From Herbidospora sakaeratensis (GTDB lineage Bacteria; Actinomycetota; Actinomycetes; Streptosporangiales; Streptosporangiaceae): 64,000 bases of DNA. Shown here one piece after another: positions 6,819 through 16,112 of this stretch. The notes beneath the pieces were generated by a model that searched no databases, was not told the DNA's origin, and saw only the letters and a program-made list of their open reading frames with translations. The translations under genes and the position numbers were made by a program. Positions within the stretch are counted from its first letter, which is position 1; every line of letters starts with the position of its first letter. The stretch covers positions 733,364 to 797,363 of the forward strand of contig NZ_BBXC01000007.1 in NCBI RefSeq assembly GCF_001570525.1, written 5' to 3'.

Positions 6819-9647
6819 TCAGAACGATCCTGAGGTCGTGCCTCCCGATCCGCTCGCCGGCGCCGTGAACACCGTGTTCCCGCCCGGTTCCCACGCGTCA
6901 GCCGTGTTCGGGAACCCGGCCTCCTGCCGCTTCACGCACTTCCATTCCACCGAAGCCCCAGGCGGCAGCTTCGAGATGGTCCCCGTCCACGTCGGATAAG
7001 CGGTCGGCGACAGTTTGACCGCGCTCGCCACCGACCACCCCCCGAGCTGCGGCACGTTCCCCACCGCGTAAACCGACTGCCCCGCGACCGTCGTCCCGTT
7101 CGCGCAGCTGAACGTCATCGAAGAAGGCGCCTGCCCGATGGTGAACGCGAACGTCTTCGCCGTCCCCACGGAAACCGACGCCGACTTCGCCGTGATCACG
7201 CCGCCGCCCGCGTTGTACCACCCGCTGGAAGCCGCGTCGAAAGCCGCCTTGGACGCGTGCTGCGTCAAGGGAGACCCGTTCAACGTCACCGCGCTGGCCT
7301 GCGTGTCCGCCACCAACTCGACCACGTTCGACCGCGACGCCGGCGCCCCGGTGTACGTCCCGGACGAGGCGGCAACGGTCACGGTGGCCACCGACCCCGA
7401 CAGCGACTGGCTCAGCGCGGTCGTCCGCACCGACCCGGTCCTGTAGGCGGTAGAGCTTCCGTCATCCTCGTAAAGGGTGAAGGAACTCGCGCTGGGAGCA
7501 GCGTAGACCCGGGCGATCAGCTCGTTCCGGGTAGACGCGTCGGTGCGTTTCCCGAGGACGTTCATCGTCTTGTCGTCCACGAACATCTTCGGAATGATCG
7601 CCCCGGCCCGCGCGAAGGTCGGCAGCCGGAACTCGCCGTTCACCCACAACGGACGGTCGTTGAACCACTGCCCGGTGGAGACCAGCTTCTCCCCGGTCGC
7701 GTAGTCGTACCAGGTCCCCGCCGGCAGGTACATGTTCCGCGACCGTTCGCCGGCCCCGGCCACCACCCCCACCAGCAGGTCCTTCCCGATCATCTTCTGG
7801 TGCCCCATCTCCCGGACGGCAGCGTCGTTCTGGTAGTGGTAGACGAGCGGCGGCACGACCGGCTCCCCGGTCAGGTAGGCCCGGTGCGCCAGCGAGTAGT
7901 AGTACGGCGTCAGTTCATACCGCCGCCGCAGGTTCCCCAGGTTGCTCGGCTCGTCGCCGATCGAGTCCGGCGAGGTCGCCGCGCAGTTGCACAGGTTCTC
8001 GGTGTGCGGCCGCAGCGGCACGTCGAACCACGCCCCGTTGGCGAACCACTGCGTGTAGAGCTCGTCGAGGTCGGAGTCGAGCATCTCGCGCCGGAACCCG
8101 CCGATGTCGGAGCCGTAGTAGTCGATGCCCGACATCGACATGTGCATCTGGGCGTTCTGCTGCTGCGCCAGCGCCGTCAGTTTCGAGCCGATGTCGGCCG
8201 ACCACATCGCCACGCCGTGGCGCTGCATGCCGCCCGCGCCCGACCGCGCCAGCATGAACGGCCGCTTCGTGCCCGTGGCGTAGTTCCGGGCGATGCTCTC
8301 GGCCCACTTCAGGTTGTAGACGTTGTGGTAGTCGGCGTGCGCGTGCTTGCCGGGCAGCACGCCCGACACCCAGTCGGCGGGGTCGTACATCTCGGGTTCG
8401 CCCAGGTCGAGCCAGTGCCCCAGAATGCCCTGATCACTAAGAGCCTGACGTTTCAGGGTGTGCCAGTAGTCGCCGGCGGCGTTCTGCGTCCAGTCGATCA
8501 TTCCGCCTCGGCCCCACCAGTCGTTGGTCGTCAGGTAGGTCGGCGCGCACGACGAACAGCCCGCCCGCACCAGATAGCCCCGTGAGGCCATGTCGGCGTG
8601 TTCCGCGCGGTTCTTGCCGATGTACGACTCCTCGATCGTCATCAACCCCACGCCCTGGTTCGTGGCGTAGTCGGCGATCTTGGTGGCCGGAGACGGGAAG
8701 TCGGTGGTGTCCCACGTCAACGAGCCCATCAGGGTGTTGTCCGACCCGGCCGTCACGCCGCCGAACCACGGCAGGTCGAGCACGAACCCGTCCACGGGGA
8801 ACTTCGCCGACCGCAGCCCGGCCAGCCGGTTGTCGATCTCGGTCCAGTTGTCGTAGCCGAACTCCGACACCCACAGGCCGAACGCCTTCTTCGGCGGCAC
8901 CGGCGGGCGGCCGGTCAGCTCCAGGTAGTCCTTGCGCAGGTCGGGCAGGTCGGGGCCGGTCATGGTGTACCACCGGAGCTGGTCGCCCCAGGTGTCGATG
9001 GTCCACGGGTCGCCGTTGAGGTTCCACTCCTGCTTGTAGACCTGGTCGAGGAACAGGCCGTAGTTCAGGTTGGACGCCCCCACCGCGAACAACACCGGGA
9101 TCTGGGTGTTGCCGACGGGGCCGTTGTCGGGGTCCCAGACCATGGCGTTGCCGTAGGCGCCGCCGGGCGAGCGGGTCCGGCCGACCCAGTCGCCGTCGGC
9201 GCTGCCGCCCGTGAAGAACTGCTGGCCCAGGCCGTAGGCGTGCTGGACGGAGCTCTTCGTCACCGAGAGCCCCTTCCACGCCTGCGACAGGTTGCGCGGG
9301 CAGGCTTCGTAGAGCAGCCGGGCAGGGTCGGAGACCTTCACGCACAAGGTCCCGGCGGTGACCTCCACCTTCATGGACGCCGTCGTGATGACGTTCCCGA
9401 CCTGGCTGAACGAGGTCGGCCCGGTGTAGTCGGTCTTGGCCACCTGGGGAGTGCTGAAGATCGGCGACCCCGTGCCGGGGCTGGTGCCCTGGGCCAGCTC
9501 GAAGTGGACCAGGTCGTCGTCGAGGAACTCGGCGATCAGGTACGTCGACCCGCTGGTGAACTGCACCCGCTGCACGGCGGCCTGGGCGGGCAGGGCGACC
9601 AGGAAGCTGCTCGCCAGCACGGCCAGGACCACGAGAAATCGTTTCAT
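6819..9647 (-). CDS. Secreted GH31 alpha-glucosidase-like enzyme with CBM20
   Basis: A 942-residue secreted glycosidase. A Sec signal peptide ends at AQA (residue 23). The GH31 (beta/alpha)8 barrel runs from about 245 to 560: the nucleophile Asp414 lies in WLDLGEPEMY, and the acid/base Asp485 lies in MWSADIGS. A beta-sandwich region follows, and the last ~110 residues are a CBM20 starch-binding domain (SVYAVGNVPQLGGW). GH31 enzymes act on alpha-glucosidic or alpha-xylosidic bonds with retention, and CBM20 suggests alpha-glucan. It is the last gene of the operon; its ATG overlaps the upstream stop (ATGA) and a terminator follows. Confidence 0.9.
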   Translation of the reverse strand: MKRFLVVLAVLASSFLVALPAQAAVQRVQFTSGSTYLIAEFLDDDLVHFELAQGTSPGTGSPIFSTPQVAKTDYTGPTSFSQVGNVITTASMKVEVTAGTLCVKVSDPARLLYEACPRNLSQAWKGLSVTKSSVQHAYGLGQQFFTGGSADGDWVGRTRSPGGAYGNAMVWDPDNGPVGNTQIPVLFAVGASNLNYGLFLDQVYKQEWNLNGDPWTIDTWGDQLRWYTMTGPDLPDLRKDYLELTGRPPVPPKKAFGLWVSEFGYDNWTEIDNRLAGLRSAKFPVDGFVLDLPWFGGVTAGSDNTLMGSLTWDTTDFPSPATKIADYATNQGVGLMTIEESYIGKNRAEHADMASRGYLVRAGCSSCAPTYLTTNDWWGRGGMIDWTQNAAGDYWHTLKRQALSDQGILGHWLDLGEPEMYDPADWVSGVLPGKHAHADYHNVYNLKWAESIARNYATGTKRPFMLARSGAGGMQRHGVAMWSADIGSKLTALAQQQNAQMHMSMSGIDYYGSDIGGFRREMLDSDLDELYTQWFANGAWFDVPLRPHTENLCNCAATSPDSIGDEPSNLGNLRRRYELTPYYYSLAHRAYLTGEPVVPPLVYHYQNDAAVREMGHQKMIGKDLLVGVVAGAGERSRNMYLPAGTWYDYATGEKLVSTGQWFNDRPLWVNGEFRLPTFARAGAIIPKMFVDDKTMNVLGKRTDASTRNELIARVYAAPSASSFTLYEDDGSSTAYRTGSVRTTALSQSLSGSVATVTVAASSGTYTGAPASRSNVVELVADTQASAVTLNGSPLTQHASKAAFDAASSGWYNAGGGVITAKSASVSVGTAKTFAFTIGQAPSSMTFSCANGTTVAGQSVYAVGNVPQLGGWSVASAVKLSPTAYPTWTGTISKLPPGASVEWKCVKRQEAGFPNTADAWEPGGNTVFTAPASGSGGTTSGSF

Positions 9648-12600
9648 GGCCGCGCCACCACCAGGTTGTCCAGGTTGATGCCGTTGGACGCGTACTCGAT
9701 CTTGATGGAGCGGGCCCCGGCCGTGAGGCTGGTCGTGAGCGTCGCGGTGCCCCACGTGTCCCAGTTCGCCAGCGCCGGCAGGTTGAGCGTGCCGACCGAG
9801 ACCCCGTCCACGTAGACGGTCCGCGTCGAGGCGACCGTCGTCGAGTAGCGGAACTTGAGCTGGTGGCTGCCGGTCGCGTCGGCGCGCACCTGGAAGGTGA
9901 CCGAGTCGCCGGAGGAGGCGAAGCCGTCGACGAACCCGGTGCCGGTGTAGCCGGGGTGGTCGGTGTTGGTCGAGACGCCGACGCCCGCGCCGAACTCGGC
10001 CTCGTAGGCGGCCTTGTCGACCCCGTTCAGGGTGACCGACCGCGCCGAGGCGCTGGAGGCCAGCTTCACGTACGTGAGCTGCTGCGCCGGGTCCCACCAC
10101 CAGCCTTCGGAGGCCGACTGCAACGCGGCGAGCGAGGCCCGCGCGGTCGCGCCGGTCACCGACGACGGCTGGGTCGAGGCGACCTGGAGCGTGCTGGTCG
10201 TGGTCAGCGCGGGCACCGAGACGGCGACCGTGTGCGCGGCCCAGTTCTCGGTCGAGGTGATGGTCCGGTTCAGTCCCGCCGAGTCCTCGAAGTAGGAGTA
10301 CGACGAGGCGCCCGACGGATAGATCCGGAACACCAGGTTGGCGTACGAGGAGACGCTGTTCGAGATGTTCCCGCCCAGCTGGTAGGAGGCGTTCAGATTC
10401 AGCGGGATGATCGCGCCGCTGCGAGCGTAGACGGGGATCGTGTCGAGCCCGGCGGAGTAGGTCTTGGTGCCGGGGCCGGTGAAGCGGCCGCCGTTCCACA
10501 GGTCGTACCACTCACCCGACGGCAGGTAGACGTTCTTCGACGTCGCCCCCTGGGTCGTGATCGGCGCGACGAGCAGCTGCGGGCCGAACAGGTACTGCTG
10601 GTCGAGCGCGGCGGCCGTCGAATCGCCGGGGAACGCGAAGCTCATCGCCCGCATCATCGGCACGCCGGTCGTCGACGACGACTTGGCCTCGGTGTACAGG
10701 TAGGGGATCAGGTTCATCCGCACGTTGGCGAACTTCCGGAAGTACGGGATCACGTTCGTGTTCCCGGTCCGGGCCTGCACGTTCCACGGCGTGCGCGCCT
10801 CCGAGACCCCCGGGTTGGCCTTCTCCGAGTGGTACTGCATGACCGGCGAGAACACCGCCTGCGCGGCCGAGCGCAGGTAGAGCTCGGCGCTCGGGAAGTC
10901 GCCGGTGAACCCGGCCAGATCCCACGCGGTGTAGGGCACGCCCGACTGCCCGGCCGACAACTGCGCCCGCACGGCCTCCTGGAAGGCCGGGAACGAGGAG
11001 TTCTGGTCGCCGGCCCAGAAGATCGACGTCGACTGCGCCCCGGCGGTGCCGGCCCGGCTGAAGATCGTGCCGTCGGGCTTCTTGCCCTTGACGTAGGTGT
11101 TGTACGCCGACAGGTAGGAGTTCGGGTAGGCGTTGTGCATCTCGTCGCCCTTGCGGCCGTCGGCGAACGCCACGTTCCGGCCGAAGATCGCCTCGGAGCC
11201 GTCGGTCTTGAAGCCGTCGATCCCGACGTCGTCCATCAGGTAGTCGCGTTTGCTCATCCACCAGTTCCGCGCGGCGGCCGAGGTGAAGTCGGGCACCATG
11301 CTGTCGCCGAACCACTGGCCGGTCGGCACCCGGTAGACCCCGCCCGGCTGCGACGCGACGTAGCCCTGCGCCTGGGCGTACGCCTTGTCGTTGAGGTGCT
11401 GCTGCGGGGCGGACGACGGGTTGACGTCGAAGTTCTCCTTGAACACCGGGATCTGCCAGAGGATCACCTTGATGCCCTTGGCGTGGGCGTCGTCGACCAT
11501 CGCCTTCGGGTCGCTCCACGCCGTCCCGGGCGGGAACGTCAGATCGCTCAGGGCGAGTTTCCCGCTGCCCGGTTTGGCGGTGTACGTCGCGCCGTGCCAG
11601 ACGTAGAAGGTCGCCTCGTCGCTCCACTGCTCCAGCACGATCGCCGAGTGGGGGATGTCGTGCGTGGTCGGGTTGGCGAGTTCGGCCGTCACCTCCGACT
11701 GGGTGTTCCACTCGTTGGCCGACATCCAGAGCCCGAACGCCCACTTGGGTGGCAGTTGCGGCCGGCCGGTCACCGCGGTGTAGTCGTCGACGATCTCCGC
11801 GGGGGTGCCCGCGAAGAAGTGGTAGTCGAGCGTGGAGTTCAGCGCGCCGTTCGTGTCGACGGTGAATCCGGCCAGGTCGGTCAGGTGGGTGTTCAGGTTG
11901 AAGACGGAGTAGCGGGTCGAGGGCAGGTAGACGCCGTACCCGGCGGAGTTCAGGAAGAACGGCGTCGACAGGTAGGTGCGCCGCCACGACCCCTGGTCGC
12001 GGTACTGGTTGTAGACGAAGTTGTGCACGTCGGTGCCGCGCTGGTCGAGGCGGTCGTACCGTTCGCCGAAGCCCTCGAAGCGCTCGCCCGTGGGCGACAG
12101 GAAATGGTCCTCGATCTTGGTGATCGTCGAGACGCCGTCGCTGGCCCAGCCGATGTTGCGGAACACCGCCGGGTCGTACTGCCGGGTGATCAGGGTGGTG
12201 CCGTCGCCCTTGTAGACCGACAGGCGGTACGGCGTCTTCTGGATCTTCAGCACCAGCGACGACGTCGAGATCTGCAACGTCGAGGCCGAGTTGGTGACGG
12301 TGTAGCCCGACACGCCGGTGATGTTCAGGCCGCTCCCGGAGGGGGCGATCTGGGTGCGGAACCGGTCGAGGGCGGGGAAGGCGAAGCGGATCTTCGGCGT
12401 GAACGAGCCCGCCGAGTCGCCGGTCGTCACGTCGACGCTGGTGCCGTTGTTCACGTACGACGTCACGTTCGTGACCGTCGACCACGACGTCACCTTGAAC
12501 GTGAACGGCCCCACGCTGCGCTGCCCGGCGCCGTTGACGTCGGCGTTGACGGTGTAGGAGATCGAGTCGCCCCGCACGAACGACCCCATGCTGATGCGCC

Positions 12601-12907
12601 AGTAGGTGTTGTTGCCCTGGTTGTAGTCCCAGGCGGCGCCGATCGGGGTCTGCGCGACGCCGTTCTTCGTCCAGGTGATCCAGACGGTCTGACCCGGCTC
12701 GATCGGCCAGGTCGTGGCCTTGAGGGTGACGGCCTCCCCGGCCATCGGGTCACGGGGAGCACGTTCGGTCGGCTCGGTGGAGTAGAGGTCGTCGATGCCG
12801 GTCGGGTTGTGGTGCACGCCGCTGAGGGCGGCCGCGGGAAGGGCATGCAACATCGTGGCCAGCAGGGCGAGGACCACGACGGTGACGCCCGAGCGTAACC
12901 GGGTCAT
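9644..12907 (-). CDS. Secreted GH31 glycosidase/transglycosylase with C-terminal CBM
   Basis: A 1087-residue secreted protein with a signal peptide ending at PAAA near residue 27. An N-terminal beta-sandwich (residues 30-150, with PLAGE-like and TTWPIEPGQTVWITWTKNG segments) precedes the GH31 barrel. Asp569 in GFKTDGSE is the predicted nucleophile and Asp634 in FWAGDQNS the acid/base. The last ~130 residues look like a CBM35/CBM6 module. Length and domain order resemble the 3-alpha-isomaltosyltransferase/6-alpha-glucosyltransferase group that makes cyclic tetrasaccharides, but hydrolysis is equally possible. Its stop overlaps the next gene by ATGA, and its start overlaps the previous stop. 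Confidence 0.88.
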   Translation of the reverse strand: MTRLRSGVTVVVLALLATMLHALPAAALSGVHHNPTGIDDLYSTEPTERAPRDPMAGEAVTLKATTWPIEPGQTVWITWTKNGVAQTPIGAAWDYNQGNNTYWRISMGSFVRGDSISYTVNADVNGAGQRSVGPFTFKVTSWSTVTNVTSYVNNGTSVDVTTGDSAGSFTPKIRFAFPALDRFRTQIAPSGSGLNITGVSGYTVTNSASTLQISTSSLVLKIQKTPYRLSVYKGDGTTLITRQYDPAVFRNIGWASDGVSTITKIEDHFLSPTGERFEGFGERYDRLDQRGTDVHNFVYNQYRDQGSWRRTYLSTPFFLNSAGYGVYLPSTRYSVFNLNTHLTDLAGFTVDTNGALNSTLDYHFFAGTPAEIVDDYTAVTGRPQLPPKWAFGLWMSANEWNTQSEVTAELANPTTHDIPHSAIVLEQWSDEATFYVWHGATYTAKPGSGKLALSDLTFPPGTAWSDPKAMVDDAHAKGIKVILWQIPVFKENFDVNPSSAPQQHLNDKAYAQAQGYVASQPGGVYRVPTGQWFGDSMVPDFTSAAARNWWMSKRDYLMDDVGIDGFKTDGSEAIFGRNVAFADGRKGDEMHNAYPNSYLSAYNTYVKGKKPDGTIFSRAGTAGAQSTSIFWAGDQNSSFPAFQEAVRAQLSAGQSGVPYTAWDLAGFTGDFPSAELYLRSAAQAVFSPVMQYHSEKANPGVSEARTPWNVQARTGNTNVIPYFRKFANVRMNLIPYLYTEAKSSSTTGVPMMRAMSFAFPGDSTAAALDQQYLFGPQLLVAPITTQGATSKNVYLPSGEWYDLWNGGRFTGPGTKTYSAGLDTIPVYARSGAIIPLNLNASYQLGGNISNSVSSYANLVFRIYPSGASSYSYFEDSAGLNRTITSTENWAAHTVAVSVPALTTTSTLQVASTQPSSVTGATARASLAALQSASEGWWWDPAQQLTYVKLASSASARSVTLNGVDKAAYEAEFGAGVGVSTNTDHPGYTGTGFVDGFASSGDSVTFQVRADATGSHQLKFRYSTTVASTRTVYVDGVSVGTLNLPALANWDTWGTATLTTSLTAGARSIKIEYASNGINLDNLVVARP

Positions 12908-15048
12908 GCGAACATTCCTTTCAAACGCGGCCAGTGCTCCGAGGCGCAGAGCACCGGAGGACGCTCGATGGGCGCGGGAAGGGTGACCTCCCGCCCACCG
13001 CTGAGCACCGCGCCGGTCCACACGTCCACCCACTCGCCCGGGGGCAGGTAGGCGGCGATCTCGGTGGCGCCGGGCGTGGTGACGGGGACGACGAGCAGCG
13101 CGTCGCCCAGCTTGAACTGCAGGGGGTACGACCACAACTCGTGTTCCATGTGGTCGAAGAACAGACCCCGCATGAGCGGCTTGCCGCCGCGTACCGCAAC
13201 CGCCGCCTGCTCGGCCAGGTAGGGCACCAGGCGCTCCCTGAGCTGCGCGAACCTCCGGAAGACCGGAATCACGGTGGCGTCGCCGGTCTGTTCGGCGATG
13301 TTCCAGGGCGTGCGGTCGCGGATGGGGGTGCGGTGGTGGTTGAACTCGGAGTGGTACTGCATGATCGGCATGAACGCCGAGGTCCCGGCCGCGCGCAGGT
13401 AGAGCTCGGCGGTGGGCAGGTCGCCGGAGAACCCGGCCAGGTCCCAGCCCCAGTAGACGATCCCGCAGGCCGAGGCGGTGATCCCGGCGCGGATCGACGA
13501 GGCGAAGGCCGTCCACGTCGAGTCCTCGTCGCCGGCCCAGAACGCGCCGTGCGGCTGCGAGCCGGTGAAGCCGGCCCGGCTGAACGTGACCGGGGCCTTC
13601 CCGTGGGCGCGCAACAGGTCGCCGAAGGCCCGCGCGTAGTGCACGGGGAACAGGCCGTTCCCGTCGTCGCCCCGGCGGCCGTCGGCGTACCGCAGGTCGT
13701 GGCCCCACGCGTGCTCGCCGCCGTCGGTCTTGAAGCCGTCCACGCCCAGTTCGGAGACCAGGTAGGCGCGTTTGGCCGTCCACCAGTCGCGGACCTCCGC
13801 CGACGACAGGTCGGGCATCAGCGCCAGCGGGAACCACCAGCCCCGGTTCCGATAGGGCTTGCCGTTCGCCTCGCGGACCCCGTAGCCCTTCTCGACCAGC
13901 TGCCGCGCGTCGACCGCCGCCTGGTGGCGGGGGTGGGGGCGCGTCTTCTGCAGCGGGATCTGCCAGAGCAGCACCTTGACGTCGCGGGCGTGCAGCTCGT
14001 CGATCATCCCCTTCGGGTCGGGCCACGGCCCGTCGGCGGGGAAGGCGTAGTCCTTGAGGGTGTGGGGTTCCTCCGACGGCTCGTAGACCGCGCCCCGGAA
14101 CGCCGTGAAGGTCGTCTCGTCGCTCCACGCCTCGATGACCAGCGCGCCGACCGGGATGTCGTGCTCGCGGTGCCGGTCCATCTCCTGCAGCACCCGGGCC
14201 TGGGTGTTCCACTCGTTGCCGCTGGCCCAGAGCCGGAACACCCACGGGGGCAGCTCCGTCGGGTGGCCCACCTCGTCGAGGAAGGCGGCCAGCACGGCGG
14301 CGGGCTCGCCGTCGTAGAAGACGATCTCCAGGTCGTCGCCGGAGACCTCCGCCTCGACGGTCAGCAGGTCGCCGTCGGCGGAGTACCAGGTGCGCCGCGA
14401 CGTGCGCACGTGGAAGCCCCACGGCTCGTCGCCGACGACGAAGGCGAAGGGCATCGGCAGGTACGTCCGGTTCGCCGCCCCCTGCCCCTTGTACTGCTCG
14501 AACACGACCGCGTCGAGGTCGTTGCCCCGCTGGTCGACGGCGTTGAAGCGCTCGCCGAACCCGACCAGGTGGTCGCCGGGCGCGAGCCGGACCGCGAACC
14601 TGACCCGGCGCGGCCCGTCGGCGTCGACCAGCTGCTCGACCGAGCCCGGGACGACCCGGTCGGTCCCGCTGACGCCGACCTTCCCGGGCGTCCACCGCGC
14701 CGCCGACACCTCGAACCATCGGCTGGTCCGCCCCGCCTCCCGGAACCGGTAGCGGTAGCGGGTCCCGAACGCCAGCGGACCCGTCGTCACCGTCCACGAC
14801 CCGTCGGCGGCGCGGGCCGCCTTGGCCTGGGCGGCGGCCAGGTGCCCGCCGTCGGTGACGACCGGCCCCCCGTCCCCGTAGAGGGGCGTCATGGGCAGGT
14901 CGGCGCCGTTCCACTCGCAGACCACCTCGGCGGCCGACGACCGGACCCGCAGCTCGACCGGCTCGCCGTCGAGCGGCAGCGGCGGAACCCGCTGGTCCTC
15001 CGATTCGGCGTAGGGGTGGCCGGAGCCGTAAGGGCGATGACGGATCAC
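12904..15048 (-). CDS. Cytoplasmic GH31 alpha-glucosidase-like enzyme
   Basis: A 714-residue GH31 enzyme with no signal peptide, so it probably acts on imported oligosaccharide. The catalytic barrel spans about 265-560: nucleophile Asp442 in GVDGFKTDGGE and acid/base Asp507 in FWAGDEDST. The N-terminal beta-sandwich is preceded by RHRPYGSGHPYAE. The catalytic region is very close in layout to the secreted 1087-residue paralogue (both have ANEWNTQ/GNEWNTQ and WSDE), so the two may share a substrate family. The start is GTG 15048, inside the GTGA that ends the GH15 gene, with GGGAGC upstream. Its stop overlaps the next ATG. Confidence 0.88.
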   Translation of the reverse strand: MIRHRPYGSGHPYAESEDQRVPPLPLDGEPVELRVRSSAAEVVCEWNGADLPMTPLYGDGGPVVTDGGHLAAAQAKAARAADGSWTVTTGPLAFGTRYRYRFREAGRTSRWFEVSAARWTPGKVGVSGTDRVVPGSVEQLVDADGPRRVRFAVRLAPGDHLVGFGERFNAVDQRGNDLDAVVFEQYKGQGAANRTYLPMPFAFVVGDEPWGFHVRTSRRTWYSADGDLLTVEAEVSGDDLEIVFYDGEPAAVLAAFLDEVGHPTELPPWVFRLWASGNEWNTQARVLQEMDRHREHDIPVGALVIEAWSDETTFTAFRGAVYEPSEEPHTLKDYAFPADGPWPDPKGMIDELHARDVKVLLWQIPLQKTRPHPRHQAAVDARQLVEKGYGVREANGKPYRNRGWWFPLALMPDLSSAEVRDWWTAKRAYLVSELGVDGFKTDGGEHAWGHDLRYADGRRGDDGNGLFPVHYARAFGDLLRAHGKAPVTFSRAGFTGSQPHGAFWAGDEDSTWTAFASSIRAGITASACGIVYWGWDLAGFSGDLPTAELYLRAAGTSAFMPIMQYHSEFNHHRTPIRDRTPWNIAEQTGDATVIPVFRRFAQLRERLVPYLAEQAAVAVRGGKPLMRGLFFDHMEHELWSYPLQFKLGDALLVVPVTTPGATEIAAYLPPGEWVDVWTGAVLSGGREVTLPAPIERPPVLCASEHWPRLKGMFA

Positions 15049-16100
15049 AGTTCCGCTCCCAGCATCAGGTACATCCCGTGCGACCACAGCAGGGGAGTGG
15101 CGACCGGGCCCCAGCGCCGGATCCACTCGTCCTGCCGGTCGGGGAAGAGCAGCACGTCGGAGACCTGCTCGGGCAGGTCGCCGTTCGGACGGGCCTGGGC
15201 GGCCATCCAGTCGAGGTAACGCCGGGCCTCCTCCGGGCGTCCGGCGGCGGCGTGGTTCAGGCCGAGGAAGCCGGCCAGCAGCACCCACCGTCCGCCGCCG
15301 TAGAAGGTGTCGGCGCGGTAGCGGTAGACCCCGCCCTGGTGGGCGAGCTGCCGCTCGACCTCGGCGACGGTCGCGACGGCCACCGGGTGGTCGGGGGCGT
15401 ACACGCCGAAGGGGGCGACGCACGCCAGCAGGCTGGCGTCGACCTCGTCGGACCCCAGCCACTTGCGCAGGTGGCCGTCGGACGCGACGCCCTCGGCGGC
15501 GATCAGCCCCTCGATGCCGCCGATCGCCTCCTTGACCTCCGGGTCGGCGACGCCGAGCGAGACGGCGGCGCGCAGCCCGGCGTGGATCGCGCCGAGCGTG
15601 GCCACGTGGCGCTGCTCGACGTGCTCCTCCCACCAGTCGTAGCAGGGGCTGTCCCAGAACGCCGCCAGGTAGCGCGACGTCACCCGGACGGCCTCCATCG
15701 GGACGTCTGCGGAGTGGCGCCGGGCGTGCTCGGCCAGCTGCCACAACCACGTGCCGTAGCCGTCGAGCTGGTGGTCCCACCACTCGTCGGCGCCGTCGGC
15801 GCCGTCGAGGGTGAACCGGGTCGGCAACATCTCCCCGGGGGAGAGCGTCTCGTCGTGGCGCCGGGCGATCAGGTCGTCGACCTGCGCGGCGCGCGCGAGG
15901 ACGACCCGCGCGCACCACTCGTGGAAGGCGGTGACCGAGTCCTTCTCGCCCGCGCGGGACATGCCCTCGGCGATGAACGCGCCGTCGCGGAGCCACGCGT
16001 AGCCCGCGTAGGCGGAGAAGGTCGGGCACGCCGGATAGGCCCCCGAGGGCGACTGATTCTCGCGGATCACCCGGACGCTGCGAGACATCAAGTCGATCAT
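15045..16100 (-). CDS. GH15-family glycosidase
   Basis: A 351-residue cytoplasmic protein of the GH15 (alpha/alpha)6 fold, which cleaves alpha-linked glucose from non-reducing ends with inversion. Diagnostic segments are YAWLRDGAFIAEGM, WWDHQLDGYGTWLWQL, YDWWEEHVEQRHVATLGAI (expected to hold the catalytic acid Glu) and PLLWSHGMYLML near the C-terminus. It is much shorter than typical bacterial glucoamylases (over 600 residues) because it lacks the N-terminal beta-sandwich. It is translationally coupled to the GH31 gene that follows. Likely role: final degradation of the imported alpha-gluco-oligosaccharide. Confidence 0.82.
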   Translation of the reverse strand: MIDLMSRSVRVIRENQSPSGAYPACPTFSAYAGYAWLRDGAFIAEGMSRAGEKDSVTAFHEWCARVVLARAAQVDDLIARRHDETLSPGEMLPTRFTLDGADGADEWWDHQLDGYGTWLWQLAEHARRHSADVPMEAVRVTSRYLAAFWDSPCYDWWEEHVEQRHVATLGAIHAGLRAAVSLGVADPEVKEAIGGIEGLIAAEGVASDGHLRKWLGSDEVDASLLACVAPFGVYAPDHPVAVATVAEVERQLAHQGGVYRYRADTFYGGGRWVLLAGFLGLNHAAAGRPEEARRYLDWMAAQARPNGDLPEQVSDVLLFPDRQDEWIRRWGPVATPLLWSHGMYLMLGAEL

Positions 16101-16112
16101 GCTGGTTCTCTC

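Noticed and set aside
9863-12898. A 1011-codon open frame on the plus strand opposite the secreted GH31 gene
   Set aside because: It mirrors the codon structure of the real gene, is rich in Arg/Gly/Val/His without any domain, and is a typical high-G+C antisense shadow. The same applies to the long frames at 53985-57239 and 60409-63888.
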